Below, in pieces: positions 1 through 8,375 of a stretch of DNA of 64,000 bases. The first letter of the stretch is position 1. Every line of letters starts with the position of its first letter. A model generated the notes under the pieces. That model was given only the letters and a program-made list of their open reading frames with translations, searched no databases and was not told the DNA's origin. The position numbers and the translations under genes were made by a program. Origin of the DNA: Streptomyces bikiniensis (GTDB taxonomy: Bacteria > Actinomycetota > Actinomycetes > Streptomycetales > Streptomycetaceae); the NCBI GenBank assembly GCA_000716465.1, contig JNWL01000018.1:62001-126000 (forward strand). The letters are read 5' to 3'.

Positions 1-1469
1 GGCAGCTTGTTGGGGAGGACGCTGGTGTTGTCGGCGTCGAAGGCCCCCCAGGCGCCGTCGCGGGACTGCATGCCGAGCGTCCAGCGCGCGCCCCGGGCGA
101 CGGCGGCCTCGACCCGGGCGGGGTCGGGGTGCCGGACCCGGCGCAGGGCGAGCAGGACCTCGGCGGTGTCGTCGGTGTCGGGGTAGTTGTCGTTGTGGAA
201 CTCGAACGCCCAGCCGCCCGGCGGGAGTCCGGGCCGGCGCACCGCCCAGTCCCCGGCCCGGGTGATCTCCTCGTCCAGCATCCAGTCGACGGCCTTCACC
301 AGGGCCGGGTGGTCGGGCGGGAGCCCGGCGTCGGCGAGGGCGATGGTGGCGAGGCAGGTGTCCCAGACCGGGGACTGGCAGGCCTCGATCATCCGGGAGC
401 CGTCCTCGCGCCGGACGGCGAAGCGGTCGAGGGACTCCAGGCCGGCCCGCATGACGGGGTGCCCGAGGTCGTAGCCGAGGAGGTGGAGGGCGATGATCGA
501 GTAGACGGCGGGGGGCTGGATGCCGCCCCAGCAGCCGTCGTTCTCCTGGCGCTCGACGATCCAGCGGGCGGCGAGGTTCATGGCCACCTCGCGCACCGGG
601 CGCGGCGCCACCCGGTGGTAGAGGTGCAGCGCCTTGTCGATCCGCTGGAAGATCCCGTCCCAGCCGGTCGCCGGGGCGAGCGGGCGGGGCGGGTTCGGGC
701 GGGCCGGGTCGGTGTGCAGCTCGTCCAGGGGGAAGGGCGCGGGGCGGACCGGGCGCTTGGCGGAGACCACGGTGAGCGGCACGATCGTCTGGCGGGCCCA
801 GCAGCCGAAGTCGTAGATGTTGAGCGGGAACCACTTGGGCAGGAAGAGCATCTCCGGGGGCAGCTCGGGCAGGTCCTCCCAGCGCCACCATCCGAAGAGG
901 GCGAGCCAGATGCGGGTGAAGACCCGGGTGTCCGCGATGCCGCCGTGGGCGCGGACCCACGCGGAGGCGCGGGCCATGTGCGGGGCGTCGGGCGGGTCCC
1001 CGGCGAGCCGCAGGGCCACATAGGCCTCGACGGTGGTGGAGAGCTCGCCGGGTCCGCCGTAGAAGGTGGACCAGGTGCCGTCCTCGCGCTGCTCGCGGCG
1101 GACGTGGAGGGCCGCGGCCCGGGTGGTCCCGGGGTCGAGGATGCCCAGGAACTGGCGGAGGAGCAGGTCCTCGGCGTCCATGGTGACGTTGGTCTCCAGG
1201 TCGCCCTTCCACCAGCCCGCCGGGTCCTGGAGGGCGAGGAGGTGCTCGGCGGCCCGTGCCGCGGCCCGCGCGGCGGTCTCGTCGAGTCTTCCCGGGGCGG
1301 GGGCGGTCCCCTCCGGGAGGGTTCTTCCCGGGGCGGGGGCGGCCCCTTCCGGGAGGGTTCTTCCCGGGGCGGGGGCGGCCCCTTCCGGGAGGGCGGTGTC
1401 GGTCGTCTCGCCGTCCACGGCCGTCCGGGGGCTCGCGGCCCCGGCGCTTCCGTCGGTCGTCGCTGTCAT
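1..1469 (-). CDS. shc: Squalene-hopene cyclase, 3' end outside window
   Basis: This enzyme cyclises squalene to hopene at the membrane, the committed hopanoid step. The frame starts at ATG 1469 after a good AAGGGG site and stays open to the window edge (489 codons seen; the family is about 630-680). The DXDD protonation motif is read as DTDD at residues 431-434 (bases 168-179). The N-terminus carries an Ala/Pro-rich extension with three 12-residue repeats (about residues 27-62) ahead of the first helix, which shifts DXDD well downstream of its position in the Alicyclobacillus enzyme. It is the last hopanoid gene visible, 108 bp after the polyprenyl synthase. The call is secure; only the C-terminal quarter is missing. 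Confidence 0.96.
   Translation of the reverse strand, partial: MTATTDGSAGAASPRTAVDGETTDTALPEGAAPAPGRTLPEGAAPAPGRTLPEGTAPAPGRLDETAARAAARAAEHLLALQDPAGWWKGDLETNVTMDAEDLLLRQFLGILDPGTTRAAALHVRREQREDGTWSTFYGGPGELSTTVEAYVALRLAGDPPDAPHMARASAWVRAHGGIADTRVFTRIWLALFGWWRWEDLPELPPEMLFLPKWFPLNIYDFGCWARQTIVPLTVVSAKRPVRPAPFPLDELHTDPARPNPPRPLAPATGWDGIFQRIDKALHLYHRVAPRPVREVAMNLAARWIVERQENDGCWGGIQPPAVYSIIALHLLGYDLGHPVMRAGLESLDRFAVRREDGSRMIEACQSPVWDTCLATIALADAGLPPDHPALVKAVDWMLDEEITRAGDWAVRRPGLPPGGWAFEFHNDNYPDTDDTAEVLLALRRVRHPDPARVEAAVARGARWTLGMQSRDGAWGAFDADNTSVLPNKL
1285..1392. repeat. Three tandem 36-bp repeats in shc
   Basis: Three head-to-tail 36-bp copies (1285-1320, 1321-1356, 1357-1392) lie inside the 5' end of shc. 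Copies 2 and 3 are identical and copy 1 differs at a few bases. The length is twelve codons, so the frame is kept and each copy encodes a TLPEGAAPAPGR-type block. This looks like a recent slippage expansion in a disordered N-terminal tail. Confidence 0.9.
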
Positions 1470-1577
1470 GGCTTCCCCTTCGTGCAGTCTGTTTCCTTCT
1501 GCTCCTGCGGGTCTGCCGTCGGCCGGCGCCGGGTGGCACCGGCCGGCGACCGCGAACTCATATCAGGGTGATGGCGC

Positions 1578-2675
1578 TCACCTCTTCCGCACCACCACGA
1601 AGTCGGCCAGGGCGGTGAGCTGGGCCCGTACGCGGGCGGGCATGTCCACGTCCAGGGCCCCGATCGCCACGGCGTGCTGGCGGCGGGCCTCCTGGGAGGT
1701 CCACTCCCGGCCGCCGGCCTCCTCGATGAGGGCGGCCCGGAAGGCGAACTCCTCCTCGGAGAAGGAGGCGAAGTCGGCGGACTTGGCGTCCGCGGCGAGC
1801 AGTTCGCCGAGCCGCTCGGAGGCCGGTCCGCCGGCGGCGAGGGCGGCGACGACGGGCAGGGACTTCTTGCGCTGGCGCAGGTCGCTCCAGGTCTGCTTGC
1901 CGGTGGCCTCCGGGTCGCCCCAGATGCCGAGCAGGTCGTCCACGGCCTGGAAGGCGAGCCCGAGGTGGTAGCCGTACTCCTCCAGCTTGTCGGCGGTCCG
2001 GTCGTCGGCCCCGCCGAGGACGGCGCCGATGGAGACGGCGCAGGCGAGGAGGGCGCCGGTCTTGTTGCCCTCCATCTCCAGGCACTCCTCGACGGTGACC
2101 CGCTCGCGGTGCTCGTAGGAGATGTCCTGGGCCTGCCCGTCGATGAGCTTGCGGGTGGCCGTGGTGAGCCGGCGGGTGGCGCGCCCGGCCTCGACGGTGC
2201 CGAGTTCGAGGAGCAGTTCGTTGGCGAGGGCGAAGAGGGCGTCGCCGACGAGGATGGCCTGCGCGGGGCCGTGCACCTTCCACACGGTGTCGCGGTGGCG
2301 GCGCTGCTCGTCGCCGTCCATCAGGTCGTCGTGGAGCAGCGAGAAGTTGTGGACGAGCTCCACGGCGACGGCGCCGGGGATCCCGACCTCGGGCGCGGCG
2401 CCCGCGGCCTCGGCCGACAGCAGGGCGAGCGCGGGGCGGACGGCCTTGCCGCCGTCGCCGTCGGCGGGGTTGCCCTGGGCGTCGATCCAGCCGAAGTGGT
2501 AGGCGGCCACGGTGTCCATGGGCGGCGCGAGGCGGTCGACGGCCGCCCGCAGTACGGGGGCGGACAGGGTCCGTCCCCGCTCCAGCAGTGCGGACACGTC
2601 CGCGGTGTCGACGACCGGGTGTCCCGGCGGCGCTGTCGGCACGGTCTCTCCTCTTGTTCCGGTACTCACACTCAT
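1578..2675 (-). CDS. Polyprenyl diphosphate synthase of the hopanoid operon
   Basis: A trans-isoprenyl diphosphate synthase of 365 aa, likely making farnesyl diphosphate (or a slightly longer chain) for squalene formation. The first Asp-rich motif is LLHDDLMDGD and the second is DDLLGIWGD, where the fifth position is Gly rather than Asp. The ATG at 2675 overlaps the hpnE stop (ATGA), so the two are probably translationally coupled. Position between hpnE and shc matches the Streptomyces hopanoid operon. The exact chain length cannot be told from sequence alone. Confidence 0.93.
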   Translation of the reverse strand: MSVSTGTRGETVPTAPPGHPVVDTADVSALLERGRTLSAPVLRAAVDRLAPPMDTVAAYHFGWIDAQGNPADGDGGKAVRPALALLSAEAAGAAPEVGIPGAVAVELVHNFSLLHDDLMDGDEQRRHRDTVWKVHGPAQAILVGDALFALANELLLELGTVEAGRATRRLTTATRKLIDGQAQDISYEHRERVTVEECLEMEGNKTGALLACAVSIGAVLGGADDRTADKLEEYGYHLGLAFQAVDDLLGIWGDPEATGKQTWSDLRQRKKSLPVVAALAAGGPASERLGELLAADAKSADFASFSEEEFAFRAALIEEAGGREWTSQEARRQHAVAIGALDVDMPARVRAQLTALADFVVVRKR

Positions 2676-4072
2676 ACCGCCTCCTGCAGCGGATGGTCAT
2701 GGCGGCGGCCGAGGGCGGAGAGCGCCGCGCCCGCGGCGCTGAAACCACTGCGGACGGCCCCCTCCATGGTCGCGGGCCAGCCGGTGGCGGTCCAGGCTCC
2801 GGCCAGGTGGAGGCCCGGTGCCCGGGTGCGGGCGCCGGGGCGGAGCCGGCCGGTGCCCGGGGCGGGGTCGAACGTCGCCGTCCGCTCCCTGGTGACGAAG
2901 AAGTCGCGCACCCCGGCGCCGCGGGCGGCGGGCAGCAGCCGCTCCAGCTCCGGGAGGTAGCGCGCGCGCAGGACGGCGACGGGCTCGTCGATGTCGTCCT
3001 GGGCGGCGGACTGGGAGACGGCGAGGTACTGTCCGCCGCCCTTGAGCCCGGAGGCGTCGGTGCGGTCGAAGACCCACTGGACCGGGGAGCCGAGGGCGGT
3101 GAAGAAGGGCTGCCTCAGCACCTTGCGGTCGTAGACGACGTGCAGGTTGAGGATGGGGGCGGTGCCGATGTCGAGGAGCCGGTCGGGGTCGTCCAGGGCG
3201 CCGTCGGGCAGCAGGGCGCGGGTCTCGTGCTGCGGTACGGCGAGGACGACGGTGTCGGCCTCGACGGTCTCGCCGGGCACCTCCACGGCCCAGCGCCCGT
3301 CGCCGGTGCGGGAGATCCGCTCGGCCTTGGTGCGCAGTTCGGTGCGCACTCCGGCGGCGGCGAGGGCCTTGCCGGCCAGGGTGTCGTGGAGTTCGCCGAG
3401 CGGGACGCGGGCCCAGCCGATGTCGGCGGCGCCGGGCTCGGAGAGGAGTCCGGTCTTGAAGACCATGGCGGCCAGGGCCATGGAGGCGTTGGGGGCGGTG
3501 GCGTTGAGGGTGGCGACGCCGACGAGGTCCCACAGGGCCTCGACGGCGCGCGGGGACTGCCCGTGGCGGCCGAGCCAGGTGGCGAAGTCGATGCCGTCGA
3601 GGGCCGGGTCGGCGGGGTCGAGCCGGCTCAGGGCGAGCGCGGCCCGGCCGACGCTCACGCGCTCGACGGCGCTGAGGTGCGGGTAGGTCGCCAGGCTGCG
3701 GGCGAGGTGGAACGGGACGGGCAGGTCGTCGCGGCGGATCCGGCCGAGCCGGGGGTCCCGGCGGTGGCCGACGTCGAGGACGGGCACGTCGAGGCGGTCC
3801 TGCACGGGGGCGAGGCGGGCGCCGTCGATCCGGTCGAGGAACCAGCGGTAGGCGGTGCAGCAGCGCAGGTAGACGTGCTGGCCGTTGTCGACGGTCAGCT
3901 CGCCGCGGCGGAAGGAGAAGGCGAGGCCGCCGAGCCGGGGCCGGCCTTCGAGGAGGGTGACGCGGACGCCCGCGTCGGCGAGCTGGAGCGCGGCGGTGGT
4001 CCCGGCGAGCCCGCCGCCGACGACGACGGCGTGGGCCTGCCGGGCGCCCTGCCCGGTTGCGTCGCGGGTCAC
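2672..4072 (-). CDS. hpnE: Hydroxysqualene dehydroxylase / squalene-associated FAD desaturase HpnE
   Basis: A 466-aa FAD-dependent amine-oxidase-fold protein. The family reduces hydroxysqualene to squalene, the third step of the HpnC-HpnD-HpnE route. The dinucleotide-binding VVVGGGLAG lies near residue 20 and is followed by the TLLEGRPRLGG segment. I chose GTG 4072 because it overlaps the stop of the preceding small ORF (GTGA), has GGAGG just upstream, and places the FAD motif at the usual distance. The frame stays open further upstream, but that stretch is read by the 59-codon ORF and hpnD. Confidence 0.93.
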   Translation of the reverse strand: MTRDATGQGARQAHAVVVGGGLAGTTAALQLADAGVRVTLLEGRPRLGGLAFSFRRGELTVDNGQHVYLRCCTAYRWFLDRIDGARLAPVQDRLDVPVLDVGHRRDPRLGRIRRDDLPVPFHLARSLATYPHLSAVERVSVGRAALALSRLDPADPALDGIDFATWLGRHGQSPRAVEALWDLVGVATLNATAPNASMALAAMVFKTGLLSEPGAADIGWARVPLGELHDTLAGKALAAAGVRTELRTKAERISRTGDGRWAVEVPGETVEADTVVLAVPQHETRALLPDGALDDPDRLLDIGTAPILNLHVVYDRKVLRQPFFTALGSPVQWVFDRTDASGLKGGGQYLAVSQSAAQDDIDEPVAVLRARYLPELERLLPAARGAGVRDFFVTRERTATFDPAPGTGRLRPGARTRAPGLHLAGAWTATGWPATMEGAVRSGFSAAGAALSALGRRHDHPLQEAV

Positions 4073-4248
4073 GCGGCCTCCGATCGGTTCGTCGTGGTCG
4101 GTCCCGCCGCACGCGGGGCCGACGGGGCCGGGCCGTGCGCGACGACCGTGATCAGGGACGCCGGGGCGGCGCCGGGGGTTGCGGCGGGGGCGGTCGCACG
4201 GGGGCCGGTGCCGGGTGCGGTCGGGAGCGCGGGCGCGTGCGGGGTCAT
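4069..4248 (-). CDS. 59-aa Ala/Pro-rich small ORF between hpnD and hpnE
   Basis: Unrecognised small protein. Its ATG overlaps the hpnD stop (ATGA) and its TGA overlaps the hpnE GTG (GTGA), so it fills the hpnD-hpnE gap exactly. A perfect AGGAGG site sits 8 nt before the ATG. About 53 of 59 codons end in G or C. The product is rich in Ala, Pro and Thr with a short hydrophobic stretch (ASLITVVAHG, about residues 29-38). It could be a real peptide, or a coupling device that carries ribosomes from hpnD to hpnE. No domain is recognisable. Confidence 0.6.
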   Translation of the reverse strand: MTPHAPALPTAPGTGPRATAPAATPGAAPASLITVVAHGPAPSAPRAAGPTTTNRSEAA

Positions 4249-5195
4249 CGGGTGCGCCTCCTGACGTCGCGGCGGGCGATGTGGCGGGTGTCGAGGCCGG
4301 AGAGGCCGCGCACCGCGACGTACGCCTTCTCGCGGCCCGGCAGCGAGACGCGGCCGCGCAGGACCGCCTCCGGGTCGCGCTCGATCCGGTCGAGCAGGCG
4401 CCGGTAGATGCCGGCCATGGCGGCGACGCAGGCGCCGCTGCGCCGGTCGAGCAGGGGAAGCAGCCGGTAGCCCTCGGCGAACAGGGCGCGGGCGCGCCGC
4501 ACTTCGAAGTGGACGAGCCCGGCGAAGTCGGAGCCCTCGGGCAGGGGGCCGGCGAAGCCGTCCCCGCAGCCGAACTTGGCGAGGTCGTCGGCGGGCAGGT
4601 AGGTGCGCCCGTTCTCCGCGTCCTCGCGCACGTCCCGGAGGATGTTGGTGAGTTGGAGCGCGAGCCCGAGGGTGTCGGCGTACTCGGGGGCGCGGTCGGC
4701 GCCGGGGGCGCCCGGGTGGGTGCCGAAGACGCCGAGGGAGAGGCGGCCGATGGCGCCGGCGACGCAGCGGCAGTAGGCCTTGAGGTCGTCCCAGGTCTCG
4801 TAGGTGGCGCCGTGGACGTCCATGAGGACCCCGTCGATGAGCTCGTCCAGGCCGTCGAGCGGGATCGGGAAGCGCCGGGCGGAGTCGGCGAGGGCGACGG
4901 CGACCGGGTCGGTGTCGTCCTCGTCGACCTTGTCGGAGCGGATCCGGTCGAGCAGGTCCCGGGTGGCCTCCAGGCGCTCCTTCTTCTCGCCGGGCGCGAG
5001 CGTGCCGTCCCCGATGTCGTCGACGCGCCGCGAGAAGGCGTACAGGGCGGACATCGCCCGGCGCTTCCCGGCCGGCAGCAGCCGGATGCCGTAGGCGAAG
5101 TTGCGGGCCTGCTGCCCGGTGACCGCCTCACAGTAGCTGTAGGCGGCCTGTACCGGTGCGGACGGCTGGTGCTGTCCCTCCACGGTCACGGTCAC
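4245..5195 (-). CDS. hpnD: Presqualene diphosphate synthase HpnD
   Basis: A 316-aa squalene/phytoene synthase family enzyme that condenses two farnesyl diphosphates to presqualene diphosphate. Both Asp-rich motifs are seen: SRRVDDIGDG in the N-terminal third and LTNILRDVREDAENG in the middle. GTG 5195 overlaps the hpnC stop (GTGA). In-frame GTGs at 5189 and 5183 are alternatives that shorten the product by two or four residues. The 3' end overlaps the small ORF by 4 bp. Confidence 0.93.
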   Translation of the reverse strand: MTVTVEGQHQPSAPVQAAYSYCEAVTGQQARNFAYGIRLLPAGKRRAMSALYAFSRRVDDIGDGTLAPGEKKERLEATRDLLDRIRSDKVDEDDTDPVAVALADSARRFPIPLDGLDELIDGVLMDVHGATYETWDDLKAYCRCVAGAIGRLSLGVFGTHPGAPGADRAPEYADTLGLALQLTNILRDVREDAENGRTYLPADDLAKFGCGDGFAGPLPEGSDFAGLVHFEVRRARALFAEGYRLLPLLDRRSGACVAAMAGIYRRLLDRIERDPEAVLRGRVSLPGREKAYVAVRGLSGLDTRHIARRDVRRRTR

Positions 5196-6103
5196 CCCTC
5201 TCTCCGCGCCCTGAGCAGGACCTCTCCCGCCCGGCGCATCAGGCTCGGCTTGGTGGGCCCCGGCGGGCCGGTCAGTACGTCGAATCCGGCGTCGGCGATC
5301 GCGTCGAGGGCCGCGAGTCCCCCGGCGGTGAATCCGGCGAGGAGGAGGCGGAGGCGGCCGTGGACGCTGCCGACGAGCGGGACGCCCGCGTGGAGCAGGG
5401 CGCGGGCCCGATCGGCCTCGAAGGCGATCAGGGCGCGGACGGAGGCTCCGGCGGTGGGCCGGGCGAGGTCGTCCTCGGTGACGTGGAACCGCTTGAGGTC
5501 CTCGGCGGGCAGGTAGATCCGGTCGCGGCCGAGGTCCTCGGCGACGTCCTGGAGGTGCTCGACGATCTGGAGGGCGGTGCAGATGCCGTCGGAGAGCCGG
5601 ATCCGCTCGGGGGTGGCGGTGCCGGTGATCCCGAGGACGAGGCGGCCGACGGGGTTGGCGGAGAGCTCGCAGTACGCGAGGAGGTCGTCGTACGTCTCGT
5701 ACCGGCCGACCAGCTGGTCCTGGCGGTTGGCGGCGATCAGGCCGAGGAAGGGCTCGGGGGTGAGGCCGCACCGCCGGACGGTCGGCTGGAGGGCGCGCAG
5801 CAGGGGGTGACGCGGGGTGGAGTCGAAGACGCGGCGGAGGTCGGCCTCGAAGGCGTCGAGGAGGGCGAGCCGGTCGTCGGCGGCCTCCGGGGGGACGCCG
5901 AGGTGCCGGGCGTCCGCGCCGCCGGGGGCGAGGTCGCCGTCGCCGATGTCGTCGACGAGCCGGGCGTAGCCGTAGACGGCCATGAGGTCGTCGCGCCGGG
6001 CGCGGGGCAGGAAGAAGGGGGCGACGGGGAAGTTCTCGTCCGCAGCCTTGCCGAGGGTGGCACGCGAGGTGGCGCCGGGGCGCGCCTGCCGGGGGTCCGT
6101 CAC
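5192..6103 (-). CDS. hpnC: Hydroxysqualene synthase HpnC
   Basis: A 303-aa squalene/phytoene synthase family protein. HpnC converts presqualene diphosphate to hydroxysqualene. The motifs are YARLVDDIGDG and VEHLQDVAEDLGRDRIYLP. It is the first enzyme gene of the operon. The GTG start at 6103 has no clear ribosome binding site but overlaps the TGA of a short upstream ORF (GTGA), so initiation may depend on coupling. It is a paralogue of hpnD next door. Confidence 0.92.
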   Translation of the reverse strand: MTDPRQARPGATSRATLGKAADENFPVAPFFLPRARRDDLMAVYGYARLVDDIGDGDLAPGGADARHLGVPPEAADDRLALLDAFEADLRRVFDSTPRHPLLRALQPTVRRCGLTPEPFLGLIAANRQDQLVGRYETYDDLLAYCELSANPVGRLVLGITGTATPERIRLSDGICTALQIVEHLQDVAEDLGRDRIYLPAEDLKRFHVTEDDLARPTAGASVRALIAFEADRARALLHAGVPLVGSVHGRLRLLLAGFTAGGLAALDAIADAGFDVLTGPPGPTKPSLMRRAGEVLLRARREG

Positions 6104-6162
6104 CGGTCGCTGCCCGGCGGAGGGACGGCGACGCCCTCGTGGAGCTGGAGATTCTGCGTCAT
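6100..6162 (-). CDS. 20-codon upstream ORF leading into hpnC
   Basis: A short ORF beginning MTQNLQLHEG and ending in a TGA that overlaps the hpnC GTG. An in-frame GTG at 6171 could add three residues. A GGGAG lies 11 nt before the ATG (3 nt before the GTG), so spacing is not ideal for either. Its likely role is translational coupling, since hpnC itself has no clear Shine-Dalgarno site. Coding is inferred from the overlap pattern only. Confidence 0.4.
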   Translation of the reverse strand: MTQNLQLHEGVAVPPPGSDR

Positions 6163-6171
6163 GGCCGTCAC

Positions 6172-6617
6172 GTCTCCCGTTCTACACTGCTGACCCAATC
6201 CATCCTATTTCGGACACGCCGCCGACCCCTGCCCGTAGGGCCGCCACCCGGGGCCCGATGGCCGTGGGGTATCGCCCTACTTGCCGCGAAACAGACCGGT
6301 CCAGCTTACGTTGTACGACGACCGTCGCCATTCGGGGGTCGCGCGCACCAGGGATTTCACCCGCACCGAACGTCAACCTGCCACGGAATCAGGGGAGTTG
6401 AGTACGACCGGGCTTCGGGGAGCGCGTGTCCCGGCGGCGGCCGCGACGAGGACGGATCCGGCGACGGCCCTCCCGGGCCACACGGAAAGGCCGCGAGAAG
6501 GCCCCCCGAACAGCGGAAGTGACGCTCCGTACACGCCGGAACGCGCTGTGACGCCGGGAAAGGGGGCGCCCCCGGCGCGGGAGCTGCGACGGGGGCGGGA
6601 ACCTCGGGCGGGGTCGC
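6172..6617. other. Intergenic region upstream of the hopanoid operon
   Basis: About 450 bp between the start of the hopanoid operon and the stop of the exporter ATPase gene, both on the minus strand. It should hold the end of the exporter transcript and the hpn promoter. A minus-strand TAGGAT near 6205 is a weak -10 candidate, but no convincing -35 was found. Open frames here are short and lack ribosome binding sites. No long hairpin was seen. Confidence 0.5.
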
Positions 6618-7403
6618 TCAGCGGGCGGTCTCCCGCTCGTACGCCTTGAGGACCTCGTCCGTGGGGCCGTCCATGAGGAGCTGGCCCTTCTCCAGCCAGA
6701 GCACCCGGTCGCAGGTGTCCCGGATGGACTTGTTGCTGTGGCTGACCAGGAAGACCGTGCCGGCCTCCTTGCGCAGCTCGCGGATGCGCTCCTCGGAGCG
6801 GATCTGGAACTTGCGGTCGCCGGTGGCGAGGGCCTCGTCGATGAGGAGGACGTCGTGGTTCTTGGCGGCCGCGATGGCGAAGCGGAGCCGGGCGCCCATG
6901 CCGGAGGAGTACGTGCGCATGGGCAGGCTGATGAAGTCGCCCTTCTCGTTGATGCCGGAGAAGTCGACGATGCCCTCGTAGCGGGAGCGGACCTCCTCGC
7001 GGCTCATGCCCATGGCGAGGCCGCCGAGGATCACGTTGCGCTCGCCGGTGAGGTCGTTCATCAGGGCCGCGTTGACGCCGAGGAGCGAGGGCTGGCCGTC
7101 GGTGTAGACCTTGCCGCTCTCGGTGGGGAGCAGGCCGGCGATGGCGCGCAGCAGCGTGGACTTGCCGGAGCCGTTGGAGCCGATGAGGCCGATGGCCTCG
7201 CCCCGGTAGGCGGTGAAGGTGACGCCGCGGACCGCGTGGACCTTGCGGACGCCCCGGGTGACCTCGGCCTTGCCGCGGCCGACGATGCGGCTGAGGGCCG
7301 CCGTGGCGCTGCCCTTGCCCCCGCCGCCGGCGTTGACCCGGTAGACGATGTGGACCTCGTCGCAGATGACGGTGGGAACGCTGGACCGGTTCGTGTCAGC
7401 CAC
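6618..7403 (-). CDS. ABC exporter ATPase, TagH/Wzt-like
   Basis: A 261-aa ATPase for export of a cell-surface polysaccharide or teichoic-acid-like polymer. Walker A is GSNGSGKST, the signature is YSSGMGARL rather than LSGGQ (as is common in the TagH/Wzt/RfbE branch), and Walker B is VLLIDEAL. It lacks the long C-terminal carbohydrate-binding domain of some Wzt proteins, so export may not need recognition of a capped chain end. Its start overlaps the permease stop by 8 bp. Confidence 0.92.
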   Translation of the reverse strand: MADTNRSSVPTVICDEVHIVYRVNAGGGGKGSATAALSRIVGRGKAEVTRGVRKVHAVRGVTFTAYRGEAIGLIGSNGSGKSTLLRAIAGLLPTESGKVYTDGQPSLLGVNAALMNDLTGERNVILGGLAMGMSREEVRSRYEGIVDFSGINEKGDFISLPMRTYSSGMGARLRFAIAAAKNHDVLLIDEALATGDRKFQIRSEERIRELRKEAGTVFLVSHSNKSIRDTCDRVLWLEKGQLLMDGPTDEVLKAYERETAR

Positions 7404-8325
7404 GGCCGTACCTCTCCTCGGCCTTCCAGAAGTAGACGAAGCCGCCGATGCCGAAGACGAGGGCCCAGCCGAGGGCGGTCATCCAGACGTGGTCCGGCAG
7501 GTTCTCCGCGCCGTAGCCCTCGATGAGGGAGAAGCGGATCAGGTCCATGTAGACCGCCGCCGGGTTGTACATGAGGACGTCGGCGATCCAGGCGGGCTTG
7601 TCGGCGAGCATCGCGGGGATCGAGAACATCACGCCGGAGGCGTACATCCAGGTGCGCATGACGAACGGCATGAGCTGGGCGAGGTCGGGCGTCTTGGCGC
7701 CCATCCTGGCCATGATCATCGCCAGGCCGACGTTGAAGACGAACTGCAGGAACAGCGCCGGGACCAGCAGCAGCCAGCTGAGCGAGGGGTAGCTGCCGAA
7801 GGCCATGACGATCGCCACCAGGACGATCATCGAGAACAGCAACTGCTGGAGTTGCTGGAGCGAGAAGGAGATGGGCAGCGAGGCGCGCGGGAAGTGCAGG
7901 GCCCGGACGAGGCCGAGGTTGCCCGAGATCGCCCGGACGCCGGCCATCACCGAGCTCTGGGTGAAGGTGAACACGAAGATGCCGGTGACCAGGAAGGGGA
8001 TGTAGACCTCTTTGGTCATGCCCCGGCCGGCACCCAGGATGAGGCCGAAGATCAGGTAGTAGACCAGGGCGTTCAGGAGCGGGGTCGCCACCTGCCACAC
8101 CTGGCCCAGCTTCGCCTGGCTGTACTGGGCGGTCAGCTTGGCCGAGGAGAAGGCCAGGATGAAGTGGCGGCGGCTCCACAGCTCCCGGACGTACTCGAAC
8201 AGTCCGGGCCGGGCGCCGCTGACCGAGAGGCCGTACTTCGCGGCGAGGTCGGCCGGAGCCAGGCCCTCGTCGACGGACGGGGGCGCGCTCGTCGCGACCG
8301 CCCCGCCCTGGTGTGTGTCACTCAC
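7396..8325 (-). CDS. ABC exporter permease, TagG/Wzm-like
   Basis: A 309-aa ABC-2 family membrane protein with about six transmembrane segments after a roughly 65-residue cytosolic N-terminus. It pairs with the TagH-like ATPase to move a lipid-linked polymer across the membrane. The GTG start at 8325 lies 50 bp after the glycosyltransferase stop. An 11-bp palindrome just upstream might allow separate control of the exporter pair. Confidence 0.9.
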   Translation of the reverse strand: MSDTHQGGAVATSAPPSVDEGLAPADLAAKYGLSVSGARPGLFEYVRELWSRRHFILAFSSAKLTAQYSQAKLGQVWQVATPLLNALVYYLIFGLILGAGRGMTKEVYIPFLVTGIFVFTFTQSSVMAGVRAISGNLGLVRALHFPRASLPISFSLQQLQQLLFSMIVLVAIVMAFGSYPSLSWLLLVPALFLQFVFNVGLAMIMARMGAKTPDLAQLMPFVMRTWMYASGVMFSIPAMLADKPAWIADVLMYNPAAVYMDLIRFSLIEGYGAENLPDHVWMTALGWALVFGIGGFVYFWKAEERYGRG

Positions 8326-8329
8326 AAGT

Positions 8330-8340
8330 CGAAACTTTCG
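8330..8340. promoter_or_regulatory. 11-bp palindrome before exporter genes
   Basis: CGAAACTTTCG is a perfect palindrome around its central base. It lies 5 bp upstream of the permease GTG in the only real gap of the operon. It could be an operator for an internal promoter; no -10/-35 pair is obvious. Confidence 0.3.
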
Positions 8341-8375
8341 TGTTCAAGATGCGCGGCACGTCGGGTACCACGATG

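Noticed and set aside
2672..5131. An 819-codon hpnE fused to hpnD sequence
   Set aside because: The upstream part is the wrong frame of hpnD; the FAD motif and the overlap with the small ORF fix the start near 4072.
6182..6376. 64-codon minus-strand ORF upstream of hpnC
   Set aside because: No ribosome binding site, no codon-position pattern, and it lies where the hpn promoter is expected.
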